Shown: positions 8,654 to 16,944 of the stretch, in pieces | Numbering within the stretch: position 1 is the stretch's first letter | How the letters are laid out: each line of letters starts with the position of its first letter | Assembly: GCF_000314995.1 (NCBI RefSeq) | Contig: NZ_BAEO01000052.1 | Span: forward strand, 1 to 64,000 | Direction: 5' to 3' | Length of the DNA stretch: 64,000 nt | DNA from: Paraglaciecola arctica BSs20135 | GTDB lineage: Bacteria; Pseudomonadota; Gammaproteobacteria; Enterobacterales; Alteromonadaceae | Position numbers and translations under genes: made by a program | Notes under the pieces: generated by a model | Database searches by the model: none | The model's input: only the letters and a program-made list of their open reading frames with translations | What the model was told of the DNA's origin: nothing

Positions 8654-9289
8654 ATGGTTTGGAAAGAAAGTTTGCAACATACCGCTTTATCTACAAAACA
8701 AATAAACGCGACACCAGAATTGCGTATTTTGTTGATTGATGAAAATCGCCAAAGAGCGGAGTCTTTAACCTCAGCTTTAAATAACTCTCGATACAAAATA
8801 AGTCACTTAGCTAATCCTGACATGTCATTGCTAAAGCAAGTTGATCAAATTCAGCCAGATATTATTGTGATTGATATTGAATCTCCGAGTCGAGACATGT
8901 TAGAAAGTTTAGGTACCATTTCTCACTACAATCCTAAACCAGTGGTGATGTTTTCTGGTGAAGGGGATACCGACACTATCAATCAGTATATTGAGTCTGG
9001 GGTCAGTGCCTATGTAGTGGGTGATTTGCAAACCGAGCGAGTTAAACCAATATTGGATGCTGCCGTTGCACGTTTCCGCGAATTTCAAAAACTAAAAGAA
9101 GAGTTAAGTGATACTAAGCAGCAATTAGTTTCCCGTAATCTGATTGATCAAGCTAAACGACTGTTAATGAAAAAAAAGAACCTATCGGAAGACGATGCTT
9201 TTAAGGCTATGCGTAATACCGCCATGAATACAGGGCAAAAGTTAGACGATGTAGCAAAAACACTTATCTCTTTACTCAACACTATTTAA
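8654..9289 (+). CDS. nasT: NasT, ANTAR-domain antitermination response regulator for nitrate assimilation
   Basis: RNA-binding antiterminator that lets RNA polymerase read through leader terminators of nitrate genes. A response-regulator receiver-like domain (LRILLIDENRQRAESL to about residue 140) is followed by a linker helix and an ANTAR domain at about 150-205 (LIDQAKRLLMKKKNLSEDDAFKAMRNTAMNTG). In known systems NasS, a nitrate-binding protein, sequesters NasT until nitrate binds. nasS lies 17 bases downstream. The start is ambiguous: a TTG at 8648 is in frame with the ATG at 8654, and neither has a clear Shine-Dalgarno. I prefer ATG. Two candidate RNA targets occur in this window, before the NNP transporter and before nrtA. 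Confidence 0.9.
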   Translation: MVWKESLQHTALSTKQINATPELRILLIDENRQRAESLTSALNNSRYKISHLANPDMSLLKQVDQIQPDIIVIDIESPSRDMLESLGTISHYNPKPVVMFSGEGDTDTINQYIESGVSAYVVGDLQTERVKPILDAAVARFREFQKLKEELSDTKQQLVSRNLIDQAKRLLMKKKNLSEDDAFKAMRNTAMNTGQKLDDVAKTLISLLNTI

Positions 9290-9306
9290 GGTATTAGGTC
9301 AAAAGT

Positions 9307-10416
9307 ATGATTGAGCCTGAACAAACAGATTTAACCCTAGGGTTTATACCACTAACTGATTCGGCACCATTAATTGTGGCCAAAGAATTAGGTTTTTTTA
9401 GCCAGTGGGGACTAAATGTTAGCTTACAGAAACAGAACTCATGGGCAACCTTAAGGGATAAATTACACGCTGGATTGTTAGACGCTACACAAATGTTAGC
9501 TCCTATGCCGATAGCCAGCACATTAGGTTTAGGCTGTCCCAAAGTTAAAGTTATTACTCCTTTGGTGCTTAGCCTAAATGGTAACGCCATCACTTTGTCA
9601 GAAAAGTTACATCAAGAAATCTTGCAAGAAAATAACATTGCTCATGTGACTTTGCCTCTGGCTGCCTATTTATTGCAAAAAGTTATTAGTGTACGAAAGA
9701 TGCAAAACCGCCCGAAATTGAAATTTGCCACTGTGTTTCCATATAGCTGTCATTATTATCAGGTTAGAGATTGGTTGGCTTCGGCTAATATTTCTGAAGA
9801 AGACTTGGACATTGTGGTTGTGCCTCCTGTAAATATGGTGGCCTTCTTACAAAGTGGTGAAATTGATGGTTGTTGTGTCGGTGGACCTTGGAACGCCAAA
9901 GCGGTCAGAGCGGGTATTGGATTAACCGCATTAACATCATTTGATATATGGCAAGATAGTCCTGAAAAAGTATTGGGACTGCTAGCTAGTTTTCAGCAGG
10001 CTAATCCGAACACTGTATTAGCATTAACGGCTGCATTAAAACAAGCTTGTATCTGGTTGGAAAATATTCCTAATCGATTTGAGGCTGCACGTCTCTTAAG
10101 TTCAGATCAGTATTTGGACGCTTCTGTTGATGTGATTGCACCATCACTAATTGGCAGTTGTTTAACTCATATCTCGTTGCCACCTCGTGCTATTCCTTCA
10201 TATAATCAGTTTTCCAAATCTAATAATGGCTCAATTAATGTGCCTGAGTATATTCGAGGAGAATGGTTAATCAGCCAAATGGCCAAAGCAGGACAGCTAA
10301 AAAATATTGATGTGCCTGCAGATATAGTCAGAGAAGTATTCAGGCCAGATATCTATCAACAAATGCGCCTTAAGCTCGAAGACCAAGCTGTGCAATTCTT
10401 TCGTCGCTCGGGTTGA
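9307..10416 (+). CDS. nasS: NasS, cytoplasmic nitrate/nitrite sensor (NrtA-like)
   Basis: Homologous to the periplasmic nitrate-binding protein NrtA encoded at 14449 (shared patterns LGFIPLTDSAPL / [29 protein letters not shown]-like IDGCCVGGPWN) but with no signal peptide, so it should stay in the cytoplasm. This is the hallmark of NasS, which holds NasT inactive without nitrate. The gene follows nasT after 17 bases and has AGGT before its ATG. 369 aa, normal for NasS. Which anion it binds cannot be read here. Confidence 0.88.
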   Translation: MIEPEQTDLTLGFIPLTDSAPLIVAKELGFFSQWGLNVSLQKQNSWATLRDKLHAGLLDATQMLAPMPIASTLGLGCPKVKVITPLVLSLNGNAITLSEKLHQEILQENNIAHVTLPLAAYLLQKVISVRKMQNRPKLKFATVFPYSCHYYQVRDWLASANISEEDLDIVVVPPVNMVAFLQSGEIDGCCVGGPWNAKAVRAGIGLTALTSFDIWQDSPEKVLGLLASFQQANPNTVLALTAALKQACIWLENIPNRFEAARLLSSDQYLDASVDVIAPSLIGSCLTHISLPPRAIPSYNQFSKSNNGSINVPEYIRGEWLISQMAKAGQLKNIDVPADIVREVFRPDIYQQMRLKLEDQAVQFFRRSG

Positions 10417-10431
10417 TAAAGTTCTGAGGCG

Positions 10432-10466
10432 GCACCAGTCTGGTGCGACACGCACTTTGTTGGTGT
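10432..10466 (+). promoter_or_regulatory. NtrC-like enhancer pair upstream of the NNP nitrate transporter
   Basis: GCACCAGTCTGGTGC (10432-10446) is a perfect NtrC-type dyad. GCACTTTGTTGGTGT (10452-10466) is one base from one. Centres are 20 bp apart, and the first is 103 bp from the -12 G of the sigma-54 element. They begin only 16 bases after the nasS stop. The first site could also form a small hairpin, but no T-run follows. Confidence 0.8.
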
Positions 10467-10528
10467 GTGAGTGAGATGTTTTTAGTATCTTTCTTTTTTA
10501 ACTTGTTGAATTATAGCATTATTATTTT

Positions 10529-10544
10529 TGGCATTGTTTCTGCT
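10529..10544 (+). promoter_or_regulatory. Sigma-54 promoter of the NNP nitrate transporter
   Basis: TGGCATTGTTTCTGCT has GG and GC 12 bases apart as sigma-54 requires. The predicted start is near 10554, producing a leader of about 165 nt that contains the ANTAR-type hairpins and terminator. Confidence 0.72.
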
Positions 10545-10616
10545 TTCTATCAAATAGTGAAACCTAATCCAAACGCATATTTTGGGTTAACCTAAATAAA
10601 AAGTTTAAAAACTATT

Positions 10617-10692
10617 GCTGCGATTAATTATAGCAGCGCGGCAATGTAGCCCATAATGACTGAGTGTCCTCAGTCATTATGGGTTTTTTTTT
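10617..10692 (+). promoter_or_regulatory. NasT (ANTAR) responsive leader with intrinsic terminator
   Basis: Hairpin P1 pairs GCTGC (10617-10621) with GCAGC (10633-10637). P2 is GGC-AATGTA-GCC (10640-10651), whose six-base loop has A at 1 and G at 4 as in ANTAR target RNAs. Immediately overlapping P2 by two bases is a terminator: a 15-bp stem 10650-10664 with 10669-10683, loop TGTC, then nine T. P2 and the full terminator are therefore mutually exclusive. The P1 loop here does not fit the A1/G4 rule. The same arrangement recurs before nrtA. Confidence 0.8.
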
Positions 10693-10721
10693 AACAATTT
10701 TTCCTTTACTGAGTATTACAA

Positions 10722-12188
10722 ATGAGTGTTGATAAATTTAACTTGTTGTCCTTCACCGGCAAAATGAAAACCCTACATTTGTCATGGATGGCATTTTTTA
10801 TCACTTTTATGGTGTGGTTTAACATGGCGCCACTTAAAGGTGCAATAGTCGATGGTGTAGGTCTTACATTAAGCGAATGGAAAACGTTATTGATCATCAA
10901 TGTGGCATTGACTATTCCAGCTAGGGTCATTATTGGTGCGCTGACTGATAAGTTTGGTCCTCGTTTAGTGTATTCAAGTTTGTTAGCTATTTGTTCTATT
11001 CCTTGTTTTGCCTTTGCTTTAGCGGATAGTTTTACTCAGTTAGTGATTGCCCGGTTTGCATTAGGTTGTATCGGTGCGGGTTTTGTTGTCGGTATTCGAA
11101 TGGTTAGCGAATGGTTTCCACCAAAAGAACTCGGCACAGCCGAAGGCGTATATGGTGGTTGGGGTAACTTCGGATCGGCCGCTGCCGCCTTTACTTTGCC
11201 TACGTTAGCCTTGTTATTTGGTGGTGAAGATGGGTGGCGGTATGCTGTGGCGATTACCGGTCTTATGAGTTTGTTGTTTTCGGTTGTATATTATAAAAAC
11301 ACTAATGACACCCCTAAAGGTTCGACTTATTTTCGTCCTAAAAATTTAGGTGGCTTAGAAGTCACCAGTGTTAAAGATTTTTACTTTTTGTTGATAATGA
11401 AAACGCCTATGTATTTGGCTCTCGCTTTACTTAATTGGAAGTTATCGCCACAAGGTGTGTCATTGTTAAGTGAAACTGTGGCTTTAGTGATGTATTTAGG
11501 GTTGGCGTTGTTATATGTCTATGACTGCTATGCGACTTATAAAGTAAATAAAGATATTTTTGTGAACCCTGTACCTGAAGCACACCGTTATGAGTTTAAG
11601 CAAGTGGCAGTATTGAATATATTGTATTTTGCTACTTTTGGCTCTGAATTAGCCGTAGTGTCTATGTTACCCGCATTTTTCGCTGAAACATTTGAACTTA
11701 GTATGGCCACTGCAGGTATGTTGGCTGGCATGTATGCCTTTATGAATTTAATGTCTCGCCCTGGTGGCGGCTGGTTATCAGACAAATTTGGCCGTAAAAA
11801 AACTTTGCTCATTTTGACAGCAGGACTTGCCTTAGGGTATTGGTGTTTGAGTCTAATTGATGCAGCTTGGCCGATTTGGTTAGCCGTTGTGGCAGTGATG
11901 GCTTGTTCGTTCTTTGTGCAGTCTGGTGAAGGCGCAGTATTTGCTGCAGTCCCCTTAATTAAGCGTCGATTAACCGGTCAAATCGCTGGTATGACAGGTG
12001 CTTATGGCAACGTTGGGGCAGTGGTGTATTTGACTGTGTATTCATTGGTTGATACCTCTACTTTCTTTTTAGTCATAGCTTGCACCGCTGTATTAGGCTT
12101 TGTCACTTTGCTCTTTATGCAAGAGCCTAAAGGCACTATGACTGAAGTGCGTGAGGACGGTAGTGTTGAATTAATAGAGGTAACCTAG
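10722..12188 (+). CDS. narK: NNP-family nitrate/nitrite MFS transporter
   Basis: Inner-membrane nitrate (or nitrate/nitrite) transporter of the major facilitator superfamily. Seen: about 12 hydrophobic helices, the NNP signature [13 protein letters not shown] near residue 145, a substrate-region arginine in [17 protein letters not shown] (with the MFS motif A) and the second-half counterpart [12 protein letters not shown]. It is 488 aa, slightly longer than NarK, with an expanded hydrophobic central region (residues ~220-290), as in assimilatory-type members. It is the first gene after the NasT leader and is followed by a terminator. Some would name it nasA by analogy with Pseudomonas. Specificity for nitrate is inferred from the regulation and neighbours. 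Confidence 0.9.
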   Translation: MSVDKFNLLSFTGKMKTLHLSWMAFFITFMVWFNMAPLKGAIVDGVGLTLSEWKTLLIINVALTIPARVIIGALTDKFGPRLVYSSLLAICSIPCFAFALADSFTQLVIARFALGCIGAGFVVGIRMVSEWFPPKELGTAEGVYGGWGNFGSAAAAFTLPTLALLFGGEDGWRYAVAITGLMSLLFSVVYYKNTNDTPKGSTYFRPKNLGGLEVTSVKDFYFLLIMKTPMYLALALLNWKLSPQGVSLLSETVALVMYLGLALLYVYDCYATYKVNKDIFVNPVPEAHRYEFKQVAVLNILYFATFGSELAVVSMLPAFFAETFELSMATAGMLAGMYAFMNLMSRPGGGWLSDKFGRKKTLLILTAGLALGYWCLSLIDAAWPIWLAVVAVMACSFFVQSGEGAVFAAVPLIKRRLTGQIAGMTGAYGNVGAVVYLTVYSLVDTSTFFLVIACTAVLGFVTLLFMQEPKGTMTEVREDGSVELIEVT

Positions 12189-12243
12189 CGGGTTATCTAG
12201 AGTGCGTTACCAACGCCGTATTTGACAATAAATCTACAGGATG

Positions 12244-12276
12244 AAAAGGATAACAATCAACCTGTTATCCTTTTTT
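12244..12276 (+). terminator. Intrinsic terminator after the NNP transporter
   Basis: Stem AAAAGGATAACA with TGTTATCCTTTT followed by TTTTTTA, 55 bases after the transporter stop codon. The kinase/phosphatase gene at 12320 therefore depends on readthrough or its own promoter. Confidence 0.82.
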
Positions 12277-12319
12277 ATTGGATAATCATTTTTAGTTTGC
12301 TGCAACAAAGTGAGTCAAA

Positions 12320-14032
12320 GTGGAAAAGTTAGAACTAACATTTGGTGGTTTTTCTAGTCAGGGTCTTAAGTCTGAGAATCAAGATGCATTTGCCGCTTAT
12401 TTACCTTCTGACAACCGCTCAGTGTCGCAAGGTGGTGCTGCCGCCATTGCCGATGGTGTGAGTGTTTGTACCCGTGCTCGAGAAGCAGCTATCACCTGTG
12501 TTACGAACTTTATTCAGGACTATTATCAAACTCCAGCAACCTGGACAGTCAAACGTGCAACCGGTCAAGTGTTACGTGGTTTAAATCGATGGTGCCACGG
12601 TCAACATGACTATGAACAAGGTGGGCATAGCCAAATGGTGACCACTTTTAGTGGTATGGTGTTTAAGTCAACAACAGGCTTTATTTTACACTGCGGTGAT
12701 AGCCGTATTAGTCGCTTGCAAAATGGCGAGTTCGAACAACTGACGACTGAGCATGTTTCCCGTCAAGGCGGCAGAAATGTGCTAACTCGCGCTATCGGCA
12801 TAGAGTCACATCTAGATGTGGACTTCGGCACTGTTGAGCTACAAGTGGGTGACTTGTATATTTTTACCTCTGACGGTGTACATGAATTTTTATCCACTAA
12901 AGTATTGCAAAAACTACTGAGTATTGAGGTAGGTAGCTTAGAGAGCATTTCTAAGAATATTGTCGATGCAGCACTAAAAGCGGGCAGTGACGATAACTTA
13001 ACCTGTTTGTTAGTCAGAGTGAAAGCATTGGCCGATGCTAGTTTAGACGAACATTATCGACAGATTAACCGATTGGCTATGCCACCGGCTTTAGAAGTGG
13101 GCATGAAATTAGAAGGCTATAGGGTGCTGCAGACAGTGTTTAATGGCACGCGCAGCAGTTTATACAAGGTCATAAACGAGAAAGATAACAAAGTATACGG
13201 TTTGAAAACGCCGTCTCAGTATTTTGCCGATGATCCTGTATATCTAAGTGGTTTTTTACGGGAAGAGTGGGTAGGCCAGCACATTAAACATCACAATGTG
13301 ATGGGCATATTTAAACGTAGTGAAGATGCTAAGTTTATGTACCACATTTGTGAGTATATCGAGGGGCAAACATTGCGCCAATGGATGCTGGATAATCCAC
13401 AGCCGAATCTTGAACAAGTACGTAACATTATTAGCCAACTCATTACTGCTTTACGGGTGTTGCAACGTAAAGATATGGTTCATAGGGATGTTAAACCAGA
13501 AAATGTGATGATCACCCACCAAGGTGAAGTGAAACTCATCGATTTTGGTACGGTATTGGTCAATGCATTGGCCGAAACAAACTCATTACCTGAAGAACAA
13601 ATCGCCGTTGGCTCGGTAGATTACATTGCCCCTGAATATCTGCTCACGCAAAAAAGTGATCACCAAAGTGATATGTTTTCATTGGCTGTAGTTATTTACG
13701 AAATGTTATGTGGCAAGTTGCCTTTTAAAGCTTTTAAATATCAAGACTACATACCTGCATCTTATACCGAGTGGGAATATCAGGCCATCAGTAAATATCG
13801 TACGGACTTACCGCAATGGGTTGATCTGACGTTACGTAAAGCCTTACAACCCAATCCAAAGCAAAGATACCAAGCCTTTTCTGAGTTGTTGGTTGATATG
13901 TCTAAACCTAACAAAAGTATGCTCAAGGCTATAGAAAATCAACCCTTGCTAGAACGTGATCCTTTGTTGTTTTATAAAGGAGTATGTGTGATTCAGATGT
14001 TAGTGATAGTAAGTTTATTGTTTATAGTTTAA
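12320..14032 (+). CDS. Bifunctional PP2C phosphatase / Ser-Thr protein kinase
   Basis: Two signalling domains in one 570 aa chain. Residues ~1-240 form a PPM/PP2C phosphatase with all metal motifs: SENQDAF, AIADGVS, TSDGVHEF and SDDNLTC. Residues ~265-530 form a eukaryotic-type kinase: a glycine-loop region RVLQTVFNGTRSSLYKV, the lysine in VYGLKTP, HRDVKPEN near 388, DFG near 408 and the APE motif in YIAPEY. The end has one hydrophobic helix (GVCVIQMLVIVSLLFIV), so it is probably anchored to the inner membrane. GTG start. A similar kinase gene sits beside nasA and nirB in Pseudomonas aeruginosa, so a link to nitrate assimilation is likely. The targets are unknown. Confidence 0.9.
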   Translation: MEKLELTFGGFSSQGLKSENQDAFAAYLPSDNRSVSQGGAAAIADGVSVCTRAREAAITCVTNFIQDYYQTPATWTVKRATGQVLRGLNRWCHGQHDYEQGGHSQMVTTFSGMVFKSTTGFILHCGDSRISRLQNGEFEQLTTEHVSRQGGRNVLTRAIGIESHLDVDFGTVELQVGDLYIFTSDGVHEFLSTKVLQKLLSIEVGSLESISKNIVDAALKAGSDDNLTCLLVRVKALADASLDEHYRQINRLAMPPALEVGMKLEGYRVLQTVFNGTRSSLYKVINEKDNKVYGLKTPSQYFADDPVYLSGFLREEWVGQHIKHHNVMGIFKRSEDAKFMYHICEYIEGQTLRQWMLDNPQPNLEQVRNIISQLITALRVLQRKDMVHRDVKPENVMITHQGEVKLIDFGTVLVNALAETNSLPEEQIAVGSVDYIAPEYLLTQKSDHQSDMFSLAVVIYEMLCGKLPFKAFKYQDYIPASYTEWEYQAISKYRTDLPQWVDLTLRKALQPNPKQRYQAFSELLVDMSKPNKSMLKAIENQPLLERDPLLFYKGVCVIQMLVIVSLLFIV

Positions 14033-14133
14033 GGCTTGATATATATGAACTGTAATCGAATGGCTTCCGGCATATTATTAATAACACGTGCAGTTAATAG
14101 CCTTGCTCACCATAGTAGTAATAGTACATATCA
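14033..14133. other. Start of the 416-base intergenic region before nrtA
   Basis: The intergenic region 14033-14448 has no gene. Its first 100 bases show nothing specific. The rest holds the NtrC-like sites, a sigma-54 promoter and the NasT leader, listed separately. Confidence 0.6.
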
Positions 14134-14168
14134 GCACAAGCATTGTGCATTATGCACCATTTTGATAA
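14134..14168 (+). promoter_or_regulatory. NtrC-like enhancer pair upstream of nrtA
   Basis: GCACAAGCATTGTGC (14134-14148) fits GCAC-N7-GTGC exactly. GCACCATTTTGATAA (14154-14168) keeps the left half and centre of the classic glnA-type site but has a weak right half. Centres are 20 bp apart. The first lies 104 bp from the -12 G of the sigma-54 element. Confidence 0.76.
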
Positions 14169-14231
14169 ATCCCAATAACCAATCAAAAAACAATTTAAAC
14201 TTAAGTTACTGATATTGTTGAATATAAAAGT

Positions 14232-14247
14232 TGGCACTATAGATGCA
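14232..14247 (+). promoter_or_regulatory. Sigma-54 promoter of nrtABC
   Basis: TGGCACTATAGATGCA is a near-consensus -24/-12 element (TGGCAC at -24, TGCA at -12, GG-GC distance 12). The predicted transcript start is near 14257, giving a leader of about 190 nt. Confidence 0.8.
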
Positions 14248-14345
14248 AAGTAATATTTGAACATGTTTCATACTAATTTAAAGAATGATCGTTGTTTTAT
14301 AACTAGAAAGCGTTAAGCGCTCTAAAATTTATTTCGAACTGGTAT

Positions 14346-14428
14346 TTTCACAGTGTTGTGAGATGGCAGTGAGGCAATGCAGCCCGCAAAGATTTTCCGT
14401 GTCCTGGAATCTTTGCGGGTTTTTTTTT
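14346..14428 (+). promoter_or_regulatory. NasT (ANTAR) responsive leader with intrinsic terminator before nrtA
   Basis: P1 is TTTCAC-AGTGTT-GTGAGA (14346-14363) and P2 is GGC-AATGCA-GCC (14373-14384). Both have six-base loops with A at 1 and G at 4, the ANTAR target rule. The terminator stem (14383-14394 with 14408-14419, extendable in the loop) shares its first two bases with P2 and is followed by nine T. NasT binding would favour P1/P2 and disrupt the terminator. This is inference from the known ANTAR mechanism. Confidence 0.85.
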
Positions 14429-14448
14429 GGAAAAAATCGGAGTAGGAA

Positions 14449-15852
14449 ATGATTAATATAAAGTTACTAAGTTCGTTGAAGCTTGCTGTTAAATCACTCC
14501 GTATGGGCGTGATATCAACAGTGGTGACGGGGGCTGTAATAACTTCAGGCGTATCAGCCAAAGAGTTAGGTTATGCCGAAAAAGAAGAATTGAAATTTGG
14601 TTTTATTAAATTAACTGATATGGCACCACTTGCAGTCGCTTATGAAAAAGGCTATTTCGAAGATGAGGGCCTTTATGTGACCCTTGAAGCACAAGCTAAC
14701 TGGAAAGTATTGCTCGATAGGGTAATTGATGGGCAGCTAGATGGCGCTCATATGTTGGCTGGTCAACCTTTAGGTGCAACCATAGGTTACGGTACTAAAG
14801 CAGATATCATTACAGCCTTTAGCATGGACTTAAACGGCAATGCGATCACTGTTTCCAATGACATTTGGAAAGAAATGAAAAAGCATGTTCCTCACGAAGG
14901 AGGAAAGCCTGTTCACCCAATCTCAGCAGATTCACTTAAGCCCGTAGTAGACGATTTCAAAAGTAAAGGGAAGGCTTTCAAAATGGGTATGGTATTCCCT
15001 GTGTCTACCCACAACTATGAATTACGTTATTGGTTAGCTGCCGGTGGTATTCATCCGGGCTTTTATGCGCCGCATAAAGGTGATACTAGTGGCCAAATTG
15101 ACGCAGATGCCTTGTTATCTGTTACACCTCCACCACAAATGCCATCCACTATGGAAGCAGGCACGATTAACGGTTATTGCGTAGGTGAGCCTTGGAACCA
15201 GCAAGCTGTATTTAAAGGTATTGGTGTGCCAGTCGTAACAGATTACGAAATTTGGAAAGATAACCCTGAAAAAGTGTTTGGTGTAAGCAAGGGGTGGGCT
15301 GAACAAAATCCTAATACACATATTCGTGTGGTGAAAGCGATGATCAGAGCTGCTATGTGGTTAGATGAAAACAATAATGCTAACCGTCCAGAAGCAGTGA
15401 AAATCCTAGCTAAAAGTCAATATGTTGGTGCGGATTACGATGTGATCGCTAACAGTATGACGGGGACCTTTGAGTACGAGAAAGGTGACAAACGTGCTGT
15501 GCCTGACTTCAATGTGTTTTTTCGTTACAACGCGACTTATCCCTTTTATAGCGATGCTATTTGGTACTTGACTCAAATGCGCCGTTGGGGGCAGATCTCG
15601 GAGCCTAAAGCCGATTCTTGGTATAAAGATATAGCTAAACAAGTTTACCGTCCTGATATTTATGCTGAAGCTGCTAGGGCTTTAATCGCAGAGGGCAAAG
15701 CTAAGGCGGTTGATTTCCCTGAGTTTGCAACAGAAACCGGTTTCAAACCTAGTCAGACACACTTTATAGACAATATTGTGTATGACGGTAGCCAACCTAA
15801 TGCCTATTTAGAAAAGTTTGCTATTGGTCTTAAGAATGACAGCAAAATCTAA
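14449..15852 (+). CDS. nrtA: NrtA-type periplasmic nitrate-binding protein
   Basis: Solute-binding component of an ABC nitrate importer (NrtA/NasF/CmpA family). A signal peptide covers about residues 1-37 (hydrophobic [13 protein letters not shown], likely cleavage after VSA). The mature part carries the family patterns [51 protein letters not shown] and [15 protein letters not shown]. 467 aa, typical. It begins the nrtABC-porin run and is controlled by the sigma-54 promoter and NasT leader upstream. A hairpin just after it probably keeps its message more abundant than that of the permease. Nitrate rather than bicarbonate, cyanate or nitrite is inferred from the regulation. Confidence 0.92.
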   Translation: MINIKLLSSLKLAVKSLRMGVISTVVTGAVITSGVSAKELGYAEKEELKFGFIKLTDMAPLAVAYEKGYFEDEGLYVTLEAQANWKVLLDRVIDGQLDGAHMLAGQPLGATIGYGTKADIITAFSMDLNGNAITVSNDIWKEMKKHVPHEGGKPVHPISADSLKPVVDDFKSKGKAFKMGMVFPVSTHNYELRYWLAAGGIHPGFYAPHKGDTSGQIDADALLSVTPPPQMPSTMEAGTINGYCVGEPWNQQAVFKGIGVPVVTDYEIWKDNPEKVFGVSKGWAEQNPNTHIRVVKAMIRAAMWLDENNNANRPEAVKILAKSQYVGADYDVIANSMTGTFEYEKGDKRAVPDFNVFFRYNATYPFYSDAIWYLTQMRRWGQISEPKADSWYKDIAKQVYRPDIYAEAARALIAEGKAKAVDFPEFATETGFKPSQTHFIDNIVYDGSQPNAYLEKFAIGLKNDSKI

Positions 15853-15866
15853 TTACCTATGTGAGC

Positions 15867-15887
15867 AGATGGGGTTATACCCCATCT
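15867..15887 (+). other. Intercistronic hairpin between nrtA and nrtB
   Basis: Perfect 8-bp stem AGATGGGG / CCCCATCT with loop TTATA, 15 bases after the nrtA stop and just before the nrtB ribosome binding site, with no T-run. Such hairpins often protect the 3' end of the binding-protein message in ABC operons. That role is inference. Confidence 0.6.
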
Positions 15888-15904
15888 AGCGTGGAGTGTT
15901 TCAA

Positions 15905-16894
15905 ATGAGCAAACAACAAGCGGTTCCTATGATTTTTAACCAAGTTAGACAGATGAACTGGCCAACTCTTAATCAATTTTTGAGTGCTACAGCCCTACCT
16001 ATTGTAGGAATAGTGGTGTTCCTTGGGTTATGGAGCTTAATGGCAAAGAATATTGATACTTCTTTAGGCAGTTTCCCAGGGCCTGCCGCTGTATGGCAGC
16101 AAGCGAATGTCTTAGTAGGGGAACACAATGCGCAGATGGATAAAGCTGATAAGTTTTATGAACGTCAAGATGAGCGCAATGCTGTTCGGGTTGCCAAAGA
16201 CCCCAGTTACGAGCCTAAAATCAGAAATTTTACTGGTGCGCCGACTTTCTTTGAGCAAATTTGGACCAGTTTATACACCGTGATGGTGGGATTTATTGTG
16301 GCTTCATTGTTAGCCATTCCAATAGGGATTTTATGTGGGTTAAGTAAAAATGCTTATACCGCTATTAATCCTTTGATTCAGCTATTCAAGCCAGTATCAC
16401 CTTTAGCTTGGTTGCCTTTAGTGACTATGGTGGTTAGTGCGGTGTATGTGAGCACCGATCCCATGTTTTCTAAATCATTTATTACCTCAGCCGTAACTGT
16501 TTCATTGTGTTGTTTGTGGCCAACTTTAATTAATACTGCTGTTGGTGTGTCTAGTATCGATAAAGACTTACTTAACGTAAGTAAAGTACTGCGTCTTAAT
16601 GCCTGGTCCCATGTGATGAAGATTGTATTGCCTTCTTCTATACCGGCAATATTTACAGGTCTTCGTTTGTCACTGGGGATTGGCTGGATGGTGCTGATTG
16701 CTGCGGAAATGCTCGCGCAGAATCCTGGTCTAGGCAAATTTGTTTGGGATGAATTTCAAAACGGCAGTTCCGAATCTTTAGCCCGTATCATGGTGGCAGT
16801 CTTAACTATTGGTGTTATTGGCTTTGCGTTAGACAGGTTAATGTTAGCGCTACAGAGAAAGTTTAGTTGGGACAAGAGTGCGGTATTGCGTTAA
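15905..16894 (+). CDS. nrtB: NrtB-type nitrate ABC transporter permease
   Basis: Inner-membrane permease of the NrtB/SsuC/TauC group. About six hydrophobic helices, a first helix near residue 30 followed by a ~70-residue periplasmic stretch, and the EAA-type loop in the second half (VSKVLRLNAWSHVMKIVLPSSIPAIFTGLRLSLG). An in-frame GTG at 15896 would add three residues. I choose the ATG at 15905 because GGAG lies 8 bases before it. It pairs with nrtA and nrtC on the same strand. Length 329 aa is normal for the family. Confidence 0.9.
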   Translation: MSKQQAVPMIFNQVRQMNWPTLNQFLSATALPIVGIVVFLGLWSLMAKNIDTSLGSFPGPAAVWQQANVLVGEHNAQMDKADKFYERQDERNAVRVAKDPSYEPKIRNFTGAPTFFEQIWTSLYTVMVGFIVASLLAIPIGILCGLSKNAYTAINPLIQLFKPVSPLAWLPLVTMVVSAVYVSTDPMFSKSFITSAVTVSLCCLWPTLINTAVGVSSIDKDLLNVSKVLRLNAWSHVMKIVLPSSIPAIFTGLRLSLGIGWMVLIAAEMLAQNPGLGKFVWDEFQNGSSESLARIMVAVLTIGVIGFALDRLMLALQRKFSWDKSAVLR

Positions 16895-16944
16895 GTAACT
16901 TGTTTAAGCAGGTCGTAACCAAAGGTATATTTGAGGATAGGATT

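Noticed and set aside
10432-10446. GCACCAGTCTGGTGC as a terminator hairpin after nasS
   Set aside because: No T-run follows, and the same dyad type occurs at the same distance from sigma-54 elements at two other promoters.
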